From Actinomadura mexicana (GTDB taxonomy: Bacteria; Actinomycetota; Actinomycetes; Streptosporangiales; Streptosporangiaceae), in assembly GCF_900188105.1 (NCBI RefSeq), contig NZ_FZNP01000007.1, positions 186,001-250,000 on the forward strand: a DNA stretch of 64,000 nucleotides, given 5' to 3'. Made by a program: the position numbers and the translations under genes. This document shows, piece by piece, positions 24,959 to 33,530 of the stretch. Positions within the stretch are counted from its first letter, which is position 1; every line of letters starts with the position of its first letter. The notes below the pieces were generated by a model that was not told the DNA's origin, did no database searches, and worked only from the letters and a program-made list of their open reading frames with translations.

Positions 24959-25807
24959 GTGACGGAGGTTGTGGGGAACGGGACGCGGGCCGGCCTGCCG
25001 ATGCTGGCCGACCTCGTCTCGGACGGCGACGTGGTGGTGCTGAGCGGCGCGGGGCTGTCGACAGAGTCGGGCATCCCCGACTACCGCGGGGAGACGGGCC
25101 GCCGGCGGCGCGCGGAGCCGATGACCTACCAGGCGTTCACCGGGAGCGAGGCGGCGCGGCGCCGCTACTGGGCGCGCAGCCACCTCGGCTGGCGGCACAT
25201 CGCGCGGGCCCGCCCGAACGCCGGGCACGGAGCGGTCGCCGAGCTCCAGCGGCGCGGCCTGCTGGCCGGGATCATCACCCAGAACGTCGACGGGCTCCAG
25301 CAGGCCGCGGGCGCGCGCGACGTGATCGAGCTGCACGGCGCGCTGGACCGCGTCGTCTGCCTGTCCTGCGGCGAGCGGTCCGCCCGCGAGCGGCTGGACG
25401 AGCGGCTGCGCGGGGCCAACCCCGGCTGGACGGCCCGCGCTGAGACGATCAACCCCGACGGCGACGCCGTCCTGCGCGACGAGGCCGTCGAGGGGTTCCG
25501 GATCGTGGCCTGCGAGCGGTGCGGCGGCGCGCTCAAGCCCGACGTGATCTTCTTCGGGGAGAACGTGCCGCCGGCCCGAGTCGGGGACTGCTACGCGCTG
25601 GCGGAGCGGGCGGGGGCGCTGCTGGTGCTGGGGTCGTCGCTGACCGTGCTGTCGGGCTACCGGTTCGTCCGGCACGCGGCGCGGCACGGCGTCCCGGTGG
25701 CGATCGTCAACCGCGGTGCGACCCGGGGCGATCCGCACGCCCTCGTCACGCTGGACGCTCCGCTCGGCGCCACCCTGGGCGCGCTGATCGCCGAACTCCC
25801 CGCCTGA
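24959..25807 (+). CDS. Sir2-type NAD-dependent protein deacylase
   Basis: A 282-residue sirtuin that removes acyl groups from lysine with NAD+. The NAD-binding motif GAGLSTESGIPDYRG (30-44), TQNVDGL (107-113) and catalytic His126 (LHGALD) are present, as are the zinc ligands C134, C137, C185 and C188. Members of this group act on acetyl-CoA synthetase and other metabolic enzymes. The GTG start is preceded by GGAAG. It diverges from nirB and converges on the DUF4142 gene, so it is a single-gene unit. Confidence 0.95.
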   Translation: MTEVVGNGTRAGLPMLADLVSDGDVVVLSGAGLSTESGIPDYRGETGRRRRAEPMTYQAFTGSEAARRRYWARSHLGWRHIARARPNAGHGAVAELQRRGLLAGIITQNVDGLQQAAGARDVIELHGALDRVVCLSCGERSARERLDERLRGANPGWTARAETINPDGDAVLRDEAVEGFRIVACERCGGALKPDVIFFGENVPPARVGDCYALAERAGALLVLGSSLTVLSGYRFVRHAARHGVPVAIVNRGATRGDPHALVTLDAPLGATLGALIAELPA

Positions 25808-25820
25808 CCGGGGCCCCCGG

Positions 25821-26528
25821 CTAACGCCCGCCCAGCAGCGAGGTCGCGGCCGGCGCCGGGGTGTGCGAATGGCCGGGGTCCCCGGGCGGGGGCGCGCCGG
25901 TGGCCTGGGGCGGGTCGGGCAGCATGTCGCCGGTGACGAACCCGGTGCCCTCCAGCAGCCTCATGTGGGTGCGGACGAACGTCTCGCACTGCTCGGAGAA
26001 GCTCCGCACGAGCGTGTTGCGGGTGCTGCCGCGGACGGCGGCGATCGCCGGGTAGATCTGCCCGTGCGCCATCCGCAGGCGGGCGACCGCGGTCCGGTCG
26101 TAGTCGTTCCCCGACTTGCCGGTGATCTCCGACATCCAGCTCTGCTGGTCCGGGGTGGGCTGGATCGGCAGCGGGACGTTCAGCTTCGCGGCGACGGCGC
26201 GGTCCAGCTCGTCCAGCCGGGCGTGCTGGCGGGCGATCTCACCGAGGTTGCGGCGGGTCGCGGCACGCGCGGCGCGGCGCTCGGCCTCCCGGCCGACGGG
26301 GATCTCCCAGAGCCCCGCCTGCCGGACCTTCACCACGAGGTCGCGGTCGGCGGGGCCGAGCGGCCCCCACGGGGTGTCGACGGTGGCCTGGGCCGCGTTC
26401 TGGGCGTTCGCCTGCGGCGCCACGGCGCCGCCGTCGGAGGCCTGGCGGCCGATCGGCGCGCAGGCGCCGAGGAGCAGCGCCGCGGCGAGGCCGCACGCCG
26501 CCGCGACGACCGGTCGGGGTTCTCGCAT
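25821..26528 (-). CDS. DUF4142 lipoprotein
   Basis: A 235-residue exported protein with a signal peptide and lipobox ending at Cys23 (AAALLLGAC). The body matches DUF4142, a helical, ferritin-like exported family seen in actinobacteria and proteobacteria: ADRDLVVKVRQAGLWEIPVGREA at the start and repeated His/Asp-containing helices. No catalytic function is known. A Pro/Gly/His-rich tail ends the protein. It converges with the sirtuin gene (13 bases between stops) and follows the MarR gene by 78 bases on the same strand. Confidence 0.88.
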   Translation of the reverse strand: MREPRPVVAAACGLAAALLLGACAPIGRQASDGGAVAPQANAQNAAQATVDTPWGPLGPADRDLVVKVRQAGLWEIPVGREAERRAARAATRRNLGEIARQHARLDELDRAVAAKLNVPLPIQPTPDQQSWMSEITGKSGNDYDRTAVARLRMAHGQIYPAIAAVRGSTRNTLVRSFSEQCETFVRTHMRLLEGTGFVTGDMLPDPPQATGAPPPGDPGHSHTPAPAATSLLGGR

Positions 26529-26606
26529 CCGCCGCCGCCTTTCGGTCGAGGGGAGGGGCGTCGATGCGCAGTACGCACGTCCGGGCGAGAAGGTTCGGGC
26601 CGGGCC

Positions 26607-27086
26607 TCAGGTCCAGCCGAGCCGGGCCAGCGAGGTGACCGGCGGTTCGCCGCCGGCCTCGGTGAAGGCGCGCAGGGCCTCGACGAGGGCGCGCCGCTGC
26701 CCCGCCGGCATCCGGGACACCACCGCGGCGATGTCGGCGCGGCGGCGGGCGGTCACGTCGTCGACGATGCCGCGCCCGGCCGGGGTGAGCTGGATGCGGA
26801 CCTCGCGGCCGCTGTCCGGGCTGGCCTGCCGGTCCACCAGACCGGCGGCGGCCAGCCGGTCCACCATCCGCATCGCGGTCGAGGGGTTGACCTCCAGGAG
26901 CCCGGCGAGCGTCACGAGCTTGGCCGGCCCCTGCGAGGACAGCACCACCAGGAGCCGGAACTGGGGCAACGTGACCGCGCCCTCCGCCGCGGCCAGGGAG
27001 CGCACCGAGACCGCCACCAGGAGGCGGGACGCGGTCAGCAGCGCCGAGGTCACCGCGTCGACGGCGTCGTCGTGCAGCTCGTCCAT
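26607..27086 (-). CDS. MarR family transcriptional regulator
   Basis: A 159-residue winged-helix dimeric regulator: an N-terminal dimer helix, recognition region LVTLAGLLEVNPSTAMRMVDRL, and wing RQASPDSGREVRIQLTPAG. It has no Shine-Dalgarno sequence. A TTGGCG and TGTAGA pair spaced 17 bases places transcription at the ATG, so the mRNA may be leaderless. A perfect palindrome lies exactly in that promoter's spacer with a second one 31 bases upstream, so strong autorepression is likely. It may also control the DUF4142 gene downstream. The ligand is unknown. Confidence 0.92.
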   Translation of the reverse strand: MDELHDDAVDAVTSALLTASRLLVAVSVRSLAAAEGAVTLPQFRLLVVLSSQGPAKLVTLAGLLEVNPSTAMRMVDRLAAAGLVDRQASPDSGREVRIQLTPAGRGIVDDVTARRRADIAAVVSRMPAGQRRALVEALRAFTEAGGEPPVTSLARLGWT

Positions 27087-27094
27087 GACGACTT

Positions 27095-27123
27095 TCTACA
27101 GGGACCGGTCCCGCGATCGCCAA
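27095..27123 (-). promoter_or_regulatory. Candidate promoter of the MarR gene
   Basis: On the minus strand TTGGCG (27123-27118) and TGTAGA (27100-27095) are separated by 17 bases, and the start codon begins eight bases after the -10. The spacer is filled by the palindrome at 27101-27112, so repressor binding would exclude RNA polymerase. Confidence 0.5.
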
Positions 27124-27142
27124 CGCGGTCCGGGACCGGTCC
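27101..27142. promoter_or_regulatory. Paired palindromic MarR operators
   Basis: GGGACCGGTCCC at 27101-27112 is a perfect 12-base palindrome. GGACCGGTCC at 27133-27142 repeats its core, 31 bases centre-to-centre, about three helical turns. Such pairing on one DNA face is typical of cooperative dimer binding. Confidence 0.65.
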
Positions 27143-27308
27143 GCAGCCGGTCACCGGACCTCCTCGTCCGGAAGGAGGCCGGCGAGATGGCGCGGGTGTG
27201 AGCCGGGGCTCCGGGGTCGTCCAGCATGCCCTCCCACTACCCGGGGACCTGCCTTTACTCGGGCCGCGTGGAGGGAGTCGTCTCCTTCTCGACCCCTGCA
27301 CGCCTGAA

Positions 27309-27341
27309 CCGTCCGAGCCGCCTCACGGGCGGCCCGGACGG
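27309..27341 (-). terminator. Terminator after the ABC-2 permease gene
   Basis: Fourteen-base arms (27309-27322 and 27328-27341) with one mismatch and a five-base loop lie 16 bases beyond the permease stop on the minus strand. Confidence 0.65.
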
Positions 27342-27356
27342 CCCGGACGGCGGCGG

Positions 27357-28187
27357 CTAGGCGTCGCGGCGCTTGAGCAGGACCGCGCCGATGGCGAGCA
27401 GTACGCCCGTCCAGAGCGCGAAGACCCCGTACCCCTGCCATGGGGTCAGCAGGTCGTCGGTGCCCTGGCGGGACTTGGCGATCAGCTGGCCGGCCTCGGA
27501 GGGCAGGTAGGCGTGGATGTGGTCGCCGATGCTGCCGGGCAGCAGCGTGGCGAGCGGTGCCAGCACCAGCACGAACCCGATGACGCCGGTGATGCCTCCG
27601 GCGGGGTGCCGCACGATGGCGCCGATCGCGAGAGCGAACAGACCGAGCATCGCCAGGTACAGGCCGCCGCCGATGACGGCCCGCAGCACGCCGTCATCGC
27701 CCAGCGACACCTGCGCCTTGTCCCCGATCAGCGCCGAGCCGATGAAGAACGAGACGAACGACACCGCGACGCCGAGGACGAACACGACCGCCGCGAACAC
27801 CAGGGCCTTGGCCCACAGCACGGGCAGCCGCCGCGGCACCGCGAGCAGGCTCGCGCGGATCATGCCGGTGGAGTACTCCGAGGCGATCACCAGCACGCCG
27901 AGCACGCAGATGGTCAGCTGGCCGAGGAAGAACCCGCTGCCGAGGATGAAGCCGGTGGGGTCCGCGACGACCGAGGCGCGGTCGGCGGGGTCGGTCTTGT
28001 CCCACTGCGCGGCGGTGAGGCCGACCAGCAGCGCGGTGAAGCCGAGGTCCACGACCACGAGCAGGATCAGCGTCCACAGCGTGGACCGCACGGTGCGGAT
28101 CTTCGTCCACTCCGAGAGCAGGAGCCGCCCGAAGCCGGGGCGGGGGTGGGCCGCGGGGTCCGCGGCGGGCGTGGTGGCCGTGGTCAT
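27357..28187 (-). CDS. ABC-2 type exporter permease
   Basis: A 276-residue membrane protein with about six hydrophobic segments. The first follows the basic stretch SEWTKIRTVRSTLWTLILLVVV, the hallmark opening of ABC-2 permeases. Later segments include GVLVIASEYSTGMIRASLLAVPRR, which holds the family's EY(S/T)TGMIR motif. It forms an export complex with the ATPase encoded upstream, whose stop overlaps its ATG by four bases. The substrate may be a drug, lipid or peptide; the sequence does not say. Confidence 0.92.
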   Translation of the reverse strand: MTTATTPAADPAAHPRPGFGRLLLSEWTKIRTVRSTLWTLILLVVVDLGFTALLVGLTAAQWDKTDPADRASVVADPTGFILGSGFFLGQLTICVLGVLVIASEYSTGMIRASLLAVPRRLPVLWAKALVFAAVVFVLGVAVSFVSFFIGSALIGDKAQVSLGDDGVLRAVIGGGLYLAMLGLFALAIGAIVRHPAGGITGVIGFVLVLAPLATLLPGSIGDHIHAYLPSEAGQLIAKSRQGTDDLLTPWQGYGVFALWTGVLLAIGAVLLKRRDA

Positions 28188-29152
28188 CGGATCTCCCCCT
28201 CCTCGACGGGGACCGCGCTCGGGGGCGGGACCGTGTCCGGGGCGGGCGCGCCGCCTCCGCCGTACTCGACGCTGTCGCGGGTCAGTTCCATGAACGCCGA
28301 CTCCAGGGAGCCGCGGGTCGGGGTGAGCTCGTGCAGGACGATGCCCTCGGCCGCGGCGAGCTCCCCGACGCGGGGCGCCTCCATGTGGGTCACGTTGAGC
28401 GACTCCTCGCCGTCGGGTGAGGCCTTGCCCCCCTCGGCGTTGACGAGGTCGGCGAGGCGGGCCGCGTCCGGGCTGCGGACGATCACCGCCTTCTCCGTGC
28501 TGCGCTCGATGAACTCCTCGGTGGAGCAGTCCGCGATCAGCCGGCCGCGGCCGATGACGATGAGGTGCTCGGCGGTGACGGCCATCTCGTTCATCAGGTG
28601 GCTGGAGACGAACACCGTGCGCCCCTCGGCGGCGAGCCGCTGCATGAGCGTGCGGATCCAGACGATTCCCTCGGGGTCGAGGCCGTTGACGGGCTCGTCC
28701 AGTACGAGCACGGCCGGGTCGCCGAGCAGCGCGGCGGCGATGCCGAGCCGCTGCCCCATGCCGAGCGAGAAGCCGCCGGCGCGCTTGCGGGCGACGCCGG
28801 CGAGTCCGACGAGCTCGACCACCTCGTCGACGCGCTTCTTGCCGATGCCCTGCGTCTGGGCGAGGCACAGCAGGTGGTTGTAGGCGCTGCGGCCGGTGTG
28901 CACGGCCCGCGCCTCCAGCATGGCCCCGACGACGCGCAGCGGCGCGTTCAGGTCGCGGTAGTGGCGGCCGTGGATCCGGGCGTCCCCGCGGTCCGGCCGG
29001 TCCAGGCCGAGCAGCAGCCGCATGGTGGTCGACTTCCCGGCGCCGTTGGGGCCGAGGAACCCGGTGACCCGCCCGGGGACCACCGTGAACGACAGGTCGT
29101 CCACGGCCGTCTTGTCGCCGTAGCGCTTGGTGAGGTTCTCCGCCTCGATCAT
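28184..29152 (-). CDS. ABC-2 exporter ATP-binding protein
   Basis: A 322-residue ATPase of the DrrA/CcmA-like export group. Walker A is GPNGAGKST, the signature is FSLGMGQRLG (a known variant of LSGGQ), Walker B is VLVLDEPVNGLD, and the switch is VSSHLMNE. The C-terminal tail carries the regulatory extension of this group and ends in a Pro/Glu-rich stretch. It is the first gene of a two-gene operon with the permease. A 7-base inverted repeat (GTGATTG and CAATCAC, 29173-29197) just upstream could be an operator. Confidence 0.93.
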   Translation of the reverse strand: MIEAENLTKRYGDKTAVDDLSFTVVPGRVTGFLGPNGAGKSTTMRLLLGLDRPDRGDARIHGRHYRDLNAPLRVVGAMLEARAVHTGRSAYNHLLCLAQTQGIGKKRVDEVVELVGLAGVARKRAGGFSLGMGQRLGIAAALLGDPAVLVLDEPVNGLDPEGIVWIRTLMQRLAAEGRTVFVSSHLMNEMAVTAEHLIVIGRGRLIADCSTEEFIERSTEKAVIVRSPDAARLADLVNAEGGKASPDGEESLNVTHMEAPRVGELAAAEGIVLHELTPTRGSLESAFMELTRDSVEYGGGGAPAPDTVPPPSAVPVEEGEIR

Positions 29153-29281
29153 GCCTCTCCCGGCGTCTCGCGGTGATTGATCCGTGACCGCAATCACACT
29201 AGCGCCCCGGCGCACCGGACGGATCCTCCTCGGAGCCGATCCGTCACCCACCGGCTCGACGCGCCGTGCCGGGGCACAGAC

Positions 29282-29319
29282 GGCGAGGCGCCCTCACCGA
29301 GCCGGGAGAGCGCCTCGCC
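29282..29319 (-). terminator. Possible terminator after the PH-like gene
   Basis: GGCGAGGCGC at 29282-29291 is complementary to GCGCCTCGCC at 29310-29319, with an 18-base loop, starting 10 bases after the stop of the PH-like gene on the minus strand. Confidence 0.5.
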
Positions 29320-29329
29320 AGGGGAACCT

Positions 29330-29689
29330 TCAGGCGGCGACACCATCCGCGGCGTTGACGTCCTTGTGGAACCGCTTGTGCACGTACAGCCGTTCGCCGA
29401 GAGTGTCGCAGCGCCACCACAGCCCGCTCGGCGGGCCGATCCGGGTGCCCCGGGGCAGCTCCCGCAGGACCTCGTTGACCGGCGTCATGCGCAGCCGCCC
29501 GGACCTGCAGACGAGGATGCGCCGGTCCGTCACCACCACGACCCGGTAGGCGTTGCTGAAGATGATGATCCAGTACGAGAGCAGGGCGAAGTACTGGCTC
29601 GTGGTCTGAGCGCCGAACACCGCCTGGATGTTCTCACCCGGCTGCAGGACGTGGGCCGCGTTGGCGCCCATCTTGTCGCGGATGGCCAC
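29330..29689 (-). CDS. Bacterial PH-like domain protein
   Basis: A 119-residue protein whose centre reads YFALLSYWIIIFSNAYRVVVVTDRRILV when divided, with VTDRRILV the hallmark of bacterial pleckstrin-homology-like domains. The hydrophobic stretch before it may be a membrane-contacting segment. GTG 29689 is chosen because GAAAGG lies eight bases upstream; a later ATG at 29671 would remove six residues. Function is unknown. It is transcribed alone, diverging from the DUF2236 gene. Confidence 0.75.
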   Translation of the reverse strand: MAIRDKMGANAAHVLQPGENIQAVFGAQTTSQYFALLSYWIIIFSNAYRVVVVTDRRILVCRSGRLRMTPVNEVLRELPRGTRIGPPSGLWWRCDTLGERLYVHKRFHKDVNAADGVAA

Positions 29690-29890
29690 AATCAGGGCCT
29701 TTCTCGAGTTCCAATGAAACGCCTGATTGTGCCACCGACGGCCGTCACATATGACGTTTTCCAGGTTTGATAGCCGATGCTCTCTTTGCAACCCCCCGCC
29801 GGACCGCCGGTCCGGAACCCGGCCCTTATTGACCGTCTGCCAATAGGTGCGCGAGGATGGGCGGGCACGATCCGACCGCCGGGAGGCGCC

Positions 29891-30727
29891 GTGACCGTCC
29901 CGTCCCAGATCACGCCCGACCGCCTCGCCGACCGCGACGTGCTGCGGACCCTGGCCGCCGAGCCGCTGGTCGGCCTCGCGGCCGGCCGGGCCCTGCTCAT
30001 GCAGCTCGCCCACCCGGCCGTGGCACGCGGCGTCGCCGAGCACAGCGACTTCGCCGCGCGTCCCCTGGCCCGGCTGTTCGGCACCCTCGACTTCCTGCTG
30101 ATCGTCACCTTCGGCACGCCGGAGCAGGTGGCGCGCATCGCGGCGAAGGTGCGCGGCATCCACACGACCGTCCGCGGCGAGGACTACTCCGGCGACGACC
30201 CGGCCCTGCAGCTCTGGGTCAACGCGACCCTCATCGACTCGGCCCTGCACGTCTACGAGCACGTCATGCGGGGCGGCGACCCCGGCCTGGCCGAGGCCTA
30301 CTACCGGCAGGCGCGGGTCGTCGCCGAGGTCCTCGGCTGCCCCCTGGAGGCGCAGCCGCCCGACCTGGCCGCGTTCCGCGCCTACATGGCCGACACGCTC
30401 GCCGCCCTGGAGGTCACCGGCACCGCCCGCGAGGTCGCCGACGCCGTCCTGTGGCCCCGCCGACTGCGCGCCCTGGCCCCCGCGCTCGCCGTCTTCCGCC
30501 TCCTGACGGCCGCGCTCCTGCCGGACGAGCTGCGGGGCCAGTTCGGCCTGCCGTGGACCCCGGCCCGCCGCCGGACGGCCGGCGCGCTCCTGCGGGCGGC
30601 CGGCCTCGGCCACCGCCTGGCCCCCGCCTGGCTGAGGCGCCCGCCGGAGCCCCTGCTGGTCCGGCTGGCCGCCTACCGCGTGGACCGGACGCTGTCGGCC
30701 AGGCGCGCGCGGCGCCGGGCAGCCTAG
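29891..30727 (+). CDS. DUF2236 (MpaB-like) oxygenase family protein
   Basis: A 278-residue member of the DUF2236/MpaB family, whose best-known relatives are b-type heme proteins such as latex-clearing protein and a mycotoxin-degrading peroxygenase. Family signatures are GRALLMQLAHPAVARGVAEHSDF, in which the His in the AHP turn is conserved, and RGIHTTVRGEDYSGDDPALQLWVNAT, seen here in divided form. GTG 29891 has GGGAGG directly upstream. Its TAG stop interlocks with the stop of helY on the other strand (30724-30727). The substrate is unknown. Confidence 0.88.
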   Translation: MTVPSQITPDRLADRDVLRTLAAEPLVGLAAGRALLMQLAHPAVARGVAEHSDFAARPLARLFGTLDFLLIVTFGTPEQVARIAAKVRGIHTTVRGEDYSGDDPALQLWVNATLIDSALHVYEHVMRGGDPGLAEAYYRQARVVAEVLGCPLEAQPPDLAAFRAYMADTLAALEVTGTAREVADAVLWPRRLRALAPALAVFRLLTAALLPDELRGQFGLPWTPARRRTAGALLRAAGLGHRLAPAWLRRPPEPLLVRLAAYRVDRTLSARRARRRAA

Positions 30728-33492
30728 GCGACGGACGAGTAGGCGACGACGCCGCGGCGCATGGCGTCCATGGCGCGGCGGGCGGTCTTGCGGATGTGGC
30801 TGTTCGCGGGCGCGGCGTCGGTGACCTGGCCGAGAAGGTCGAGGAGCTGCTTGACCGCCCGCACGAAGTCGCCCGCGGTGAGGTCGCTCTCCATCAGCAC
30901 CTCGTCGAGGTCGTCGCCTTTGGCCCACCGGTAGGCGGTCCACGCGAAGCCGAGGTCGGGCTCGCGCAGGAACGAGACGCGGTTGTCGCGCTCGACGCCC
31001 TCCAGCACACCCCAGAGCCTCACCATGGCGGCCAGCGCGTCCTGCGCCGGGCCGGGGGGCGTGCGGGGCGGCGTGGCGTCGTCGGGCTGCCGCGACTCGT
31101 AGACGAGGGCGGACACGCACGCGGCCAGCTCGGCCGGGCCGAGCTTCTCCCACAGGCCCTCGCGCAGGCTCTCGGCGGTGAGCAGGTCCAGCTCGTTGTA
31201 GATGCGGCCGAGGCGGCGGCCCTCGGCGGTGACGGAGTCGCCCTCGAGGTAGCCGAGCTGCTGCAGGACGGCGCAGACGCGGTCGAACGTGCGGGCGATG
31301 ACCTGGGAGCGGCCCTCGACGCGGCGCCGGAGCTGCTCGGTCTCGCGGTCCAGGCGGTGGTGGCGCTCGGCCCAGCGGGCGTGGTCCTCGCGCTTGTCGC
31401 AGCCGTGCACCGGGTGGCGGCGCAGGTCGGCGCGCAGCCGGGTGATCTCGGCGTCGTCGACGGCGGGCGAGTCGCCGCGCGAGCGTTTGCGCTCGCGGAC
31501 GTCGTCGGGGACCTTGTTGCGCAGCGTGGACGCCAGGTCGCGGCGGTCCTGCGGGTTGCGGGGGCTGAAGGACTTCGGGATGCGGATCCGCTCGACGGGC
31601 TCGACGGCGCGCGGGAAGTCCTGGATCGACAGCCGCTGCACGGACCGGTTCACGGTCAGCACGAGCGGCGCCGGCCCGTCGGAGCGGCGGCCGACCCCCG
31701 GGTCGAGGACGACGGCCAGGCCCGAGCGCCGCCCCGACGGGACGAGGATCACGTCGCCCGGACGCAGCCGCTCCAGGGACCGGGCGGCCTCGGCTCGGCG
31801 GGCCCCGGCGCGCTCGCGCGACAGCTCGGACTCGCGGTCCGAGAGCCGCCGCCGCATCGCCGCGTACTCCATGAAGTCGCCGAGATGGCACTCGGCGGCC
31901 TTGGCGTAGCCCTGGAGGGCCTCCTCGTTCTTGTGCACCTGCCGGGCCAGGCCGACGACGGCGCGGTCGGCCTGGAACTGCGCGAACGACTCCTCCAGGA
32001 GCGTGCGCGCCCGCTCGTTGCCGACGGCGCCGACGAGGTTGACGGCCATGTTGTAGGACGGCCGGAAGCTGGAGTTCAGCGGGTAGGTGCGGGTGCCGGC
32101 CAGCCCGGCCACGGAAGCGGGCTCGACGTTCGGGCCCCACACCACGACGGCGTGGCCCTCGACGTCGATGCCGCGCCGCCCGGCGCGCCCGGTGAGCTGG
32201 GTGTACTCGCCCGGGGTGAGGTCGACGTGGGCCTCGCCGTTCCACTTGTCCAGCTTCTCGATCACCACGGTGCGGGCGGGCATGTTGATGCCGAGCGCGA
32301 GCGTCTCGGTGGCGAACACGGCCTTGGTCAGCCCGCGGGTGAACAGCTCCTCGACGATCTCCTTGAACGTGGGGAGCATCCCGGCGTGGTGGGCGGCGAC
32401 GCCGCGCTCCAGAGCCTCCCGGAAGTCGCCGTAGCCGAGGATCCGCAGGTCCTCCGGCGCGATGTCGGCGGTGCGCAGCTCGGCGTGCGCGCGGATCTCC
32501 TCGGCCTCCTCCCTGGAGGTCAGGCGGATCCCGGCGTGCAGGCACTGCAGGACGGCGGCGTCGCACCCGGCGCGGCTGAAGATGAACGTGATCGCCGGGA
32601 GCAGCCCGGCGCGCTCCAGCCGCTCGATCACCTCGGGCCGGGGCGGCGGCCGGAACCGCTGCGGGCGCGGGGCCCGGCGGCGGCCGGTGCGGCGCCCCTG
32701 GTTGACCTTGGCGCGCCGGACCTCCTCCACCGCCATCCGGGTCAGCTGCGGGTTCAGCCTGGCCTGCCGGTCCCCGCCCTTGCCGGTGTCGACGAACAGG
32801 TCGTACAGCCGCGTCCCCACCAGCATGTGCTGGAACAGCGGGACGGGGCGGTGCTCGTCCACGATCACCGCGGTGTCGCCGCGGACCTCGTGCAGCCACT
32901 CGCCGAACTCCTCGGCGTTGCTGACGGTCGCCGACAGCGCCACGATCCGCACCGAGTCCGGAACGTGGATGATCACCTCTTCCCAGACGGCGCCGCGGAA
33001 CCGGTCGGCGAGGTAGTGCACCTCGTCCATCACGACGAACGCCAGCCCGGCGAGGGTCGGGGAGCCCGCGTACAGCATGTTCCGCAGGACCTCGGTCGTC
33101 ATGACGACGATCGGGGCCTCCCCGTTGACGCTGTTGTCGCCGGTCAGCAGGCCCACCTTCGCCGGGCCGTACCGGCGGACGAGGTCGGCGTACTTCTGGT
33201 TCGACAACGCCTTGATCGGCGTGGTGTAGAAGCATTTGGTGCCGCCGGTCAGGGCGAGGTGGACCGCGAACTCCCCCACCACCGTCTTCCCGGAACCGGT
33301 CGGGGCGGCGACCAGCACGCCGCTGCCGTCCTCCAGGGCCTGGCACGCCTCGAGCTGGAACGCGTCGAGCTCGAAGTCGTACAGCGTCCGGAAGTCCAGC
33401 AGGGCCGGGCCGTGCCCGGCGGTGCGCCTGCGGTAGGCGGCGTAGCGCTGGGCCGGGGTCTGTCCGGCCGACGTGGTGTCGGGGGTGGTCAT
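30724..33492 (-). CDS. helY: Ski2/Mtr4-like DEAD/DEAH-box RNA helicase (HelY)
   Basis: A 922-residue superfamily 2 helicase. Motif I is APTGSGKT, motif II is MDEVHYLADR (a DEVH box), motif III is LSATVSN, and motif VI is QLTGRAGRRGID. The C-terminal half contains the DSHCT-like helical region found in Ski2/Mtr4 relatives. It should unwind structured RNA for decay. It heads the helY-tatC-tatA-pafC-pafB arrangement that is conserved in Mycobacterium and other actinobacteria. Transcription runs from pafB towards helY, with tatC ending 38 bases upstream of its ATG. Confidence 0.95.
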   Translation of the reverse strand: MTTPDTTSAGQTPAQRYAAYRRRTAGHGPALLDFRTLYDFELDAFQLEACQALEDGSGVLVAAPTGSGKTVVGEFAVHLALTGGTKCFYTTPIKALSNQKYADLVRRYGPAKVGLLTGDNSVNGEAPIVVMTTEVLRNMLYAGSPTLAGLAFVVMDEVHYLADRFRGAVWEEVIIHVPDSVRIVALSATVSNAEEFGEWLHEVRGDTAVIVDEHRPVPLFQHMLVGTRLYDLFVDTGKGGDRQARLNPQLTRMAVEEVRRAKVNQGRRTGRRRAPRPQRFRPPPRPEVIERLERAGLLPAITFIFSRAGCDAAVLQCLHAGIRLTSREEAEEIRAHAELRTADIAPEDLRILGYGDFREALERGVAAHHAGMLPTFKEIVEELFTRGLTKAVFATETLALGINMPARTVVIEKLDKWNGEAHVDLTPGEYTQLTGRAGRRGIDVEGHAVVVWGPNVEPASVAGLAGTRTYPLNSSFRPSYNMAVNLVGAVGNERARTLLEESFAQFQADRAVVGLARQVHKNEEALQGYAKAAECHLGDFMEYAAMRRRLSDRESELSRERAGARRAEAARSLERLRPGDVILVPSGRRSGLAVVLDPGVGRRSDGPAPLVLTVNRSVQRLSIQDFPRAVEPVERIRIPKSFSPRNPQDRRDLASTLRNKVPDDVRERKRSRGDSPAVDDAEITRLRADLRRHPVHGCDKREDHARWAERHHRLDRETEQLRRRVEGRSQVIARTFDRVCAVLQQLGYLEGDSVTAEGRRLGRIYNELDLLTAESLREGLWEKLGPAELAACVSALVYESRQPDDATPPRTPPGPAQDALAAMVRLWGVLEGVERDNRVSFLREPDLGFAWTAYRWAKGDDLDEVLMESDLTAGDFVRAVKQLLDLLGQVTDAAPANSHIRKTARRAMDAMRRGVVAYSSVA

Positions 33493-33530
33493 ACCTTCGA
33501 GCCTACGGTTTCGACCGGCCCGATACCCAA

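Noticed and set aside
22478..25807. Very long open frames antisense to nirB and other genes (for example 22478-25807 and 29857-33891 on the plus strand)
   Set aside because: They oppose genes with complete family motifs, translate to Gly/Arg/Ala/Val-rich strings with no recognisable domain, and are expected in DNA this GC-rich.
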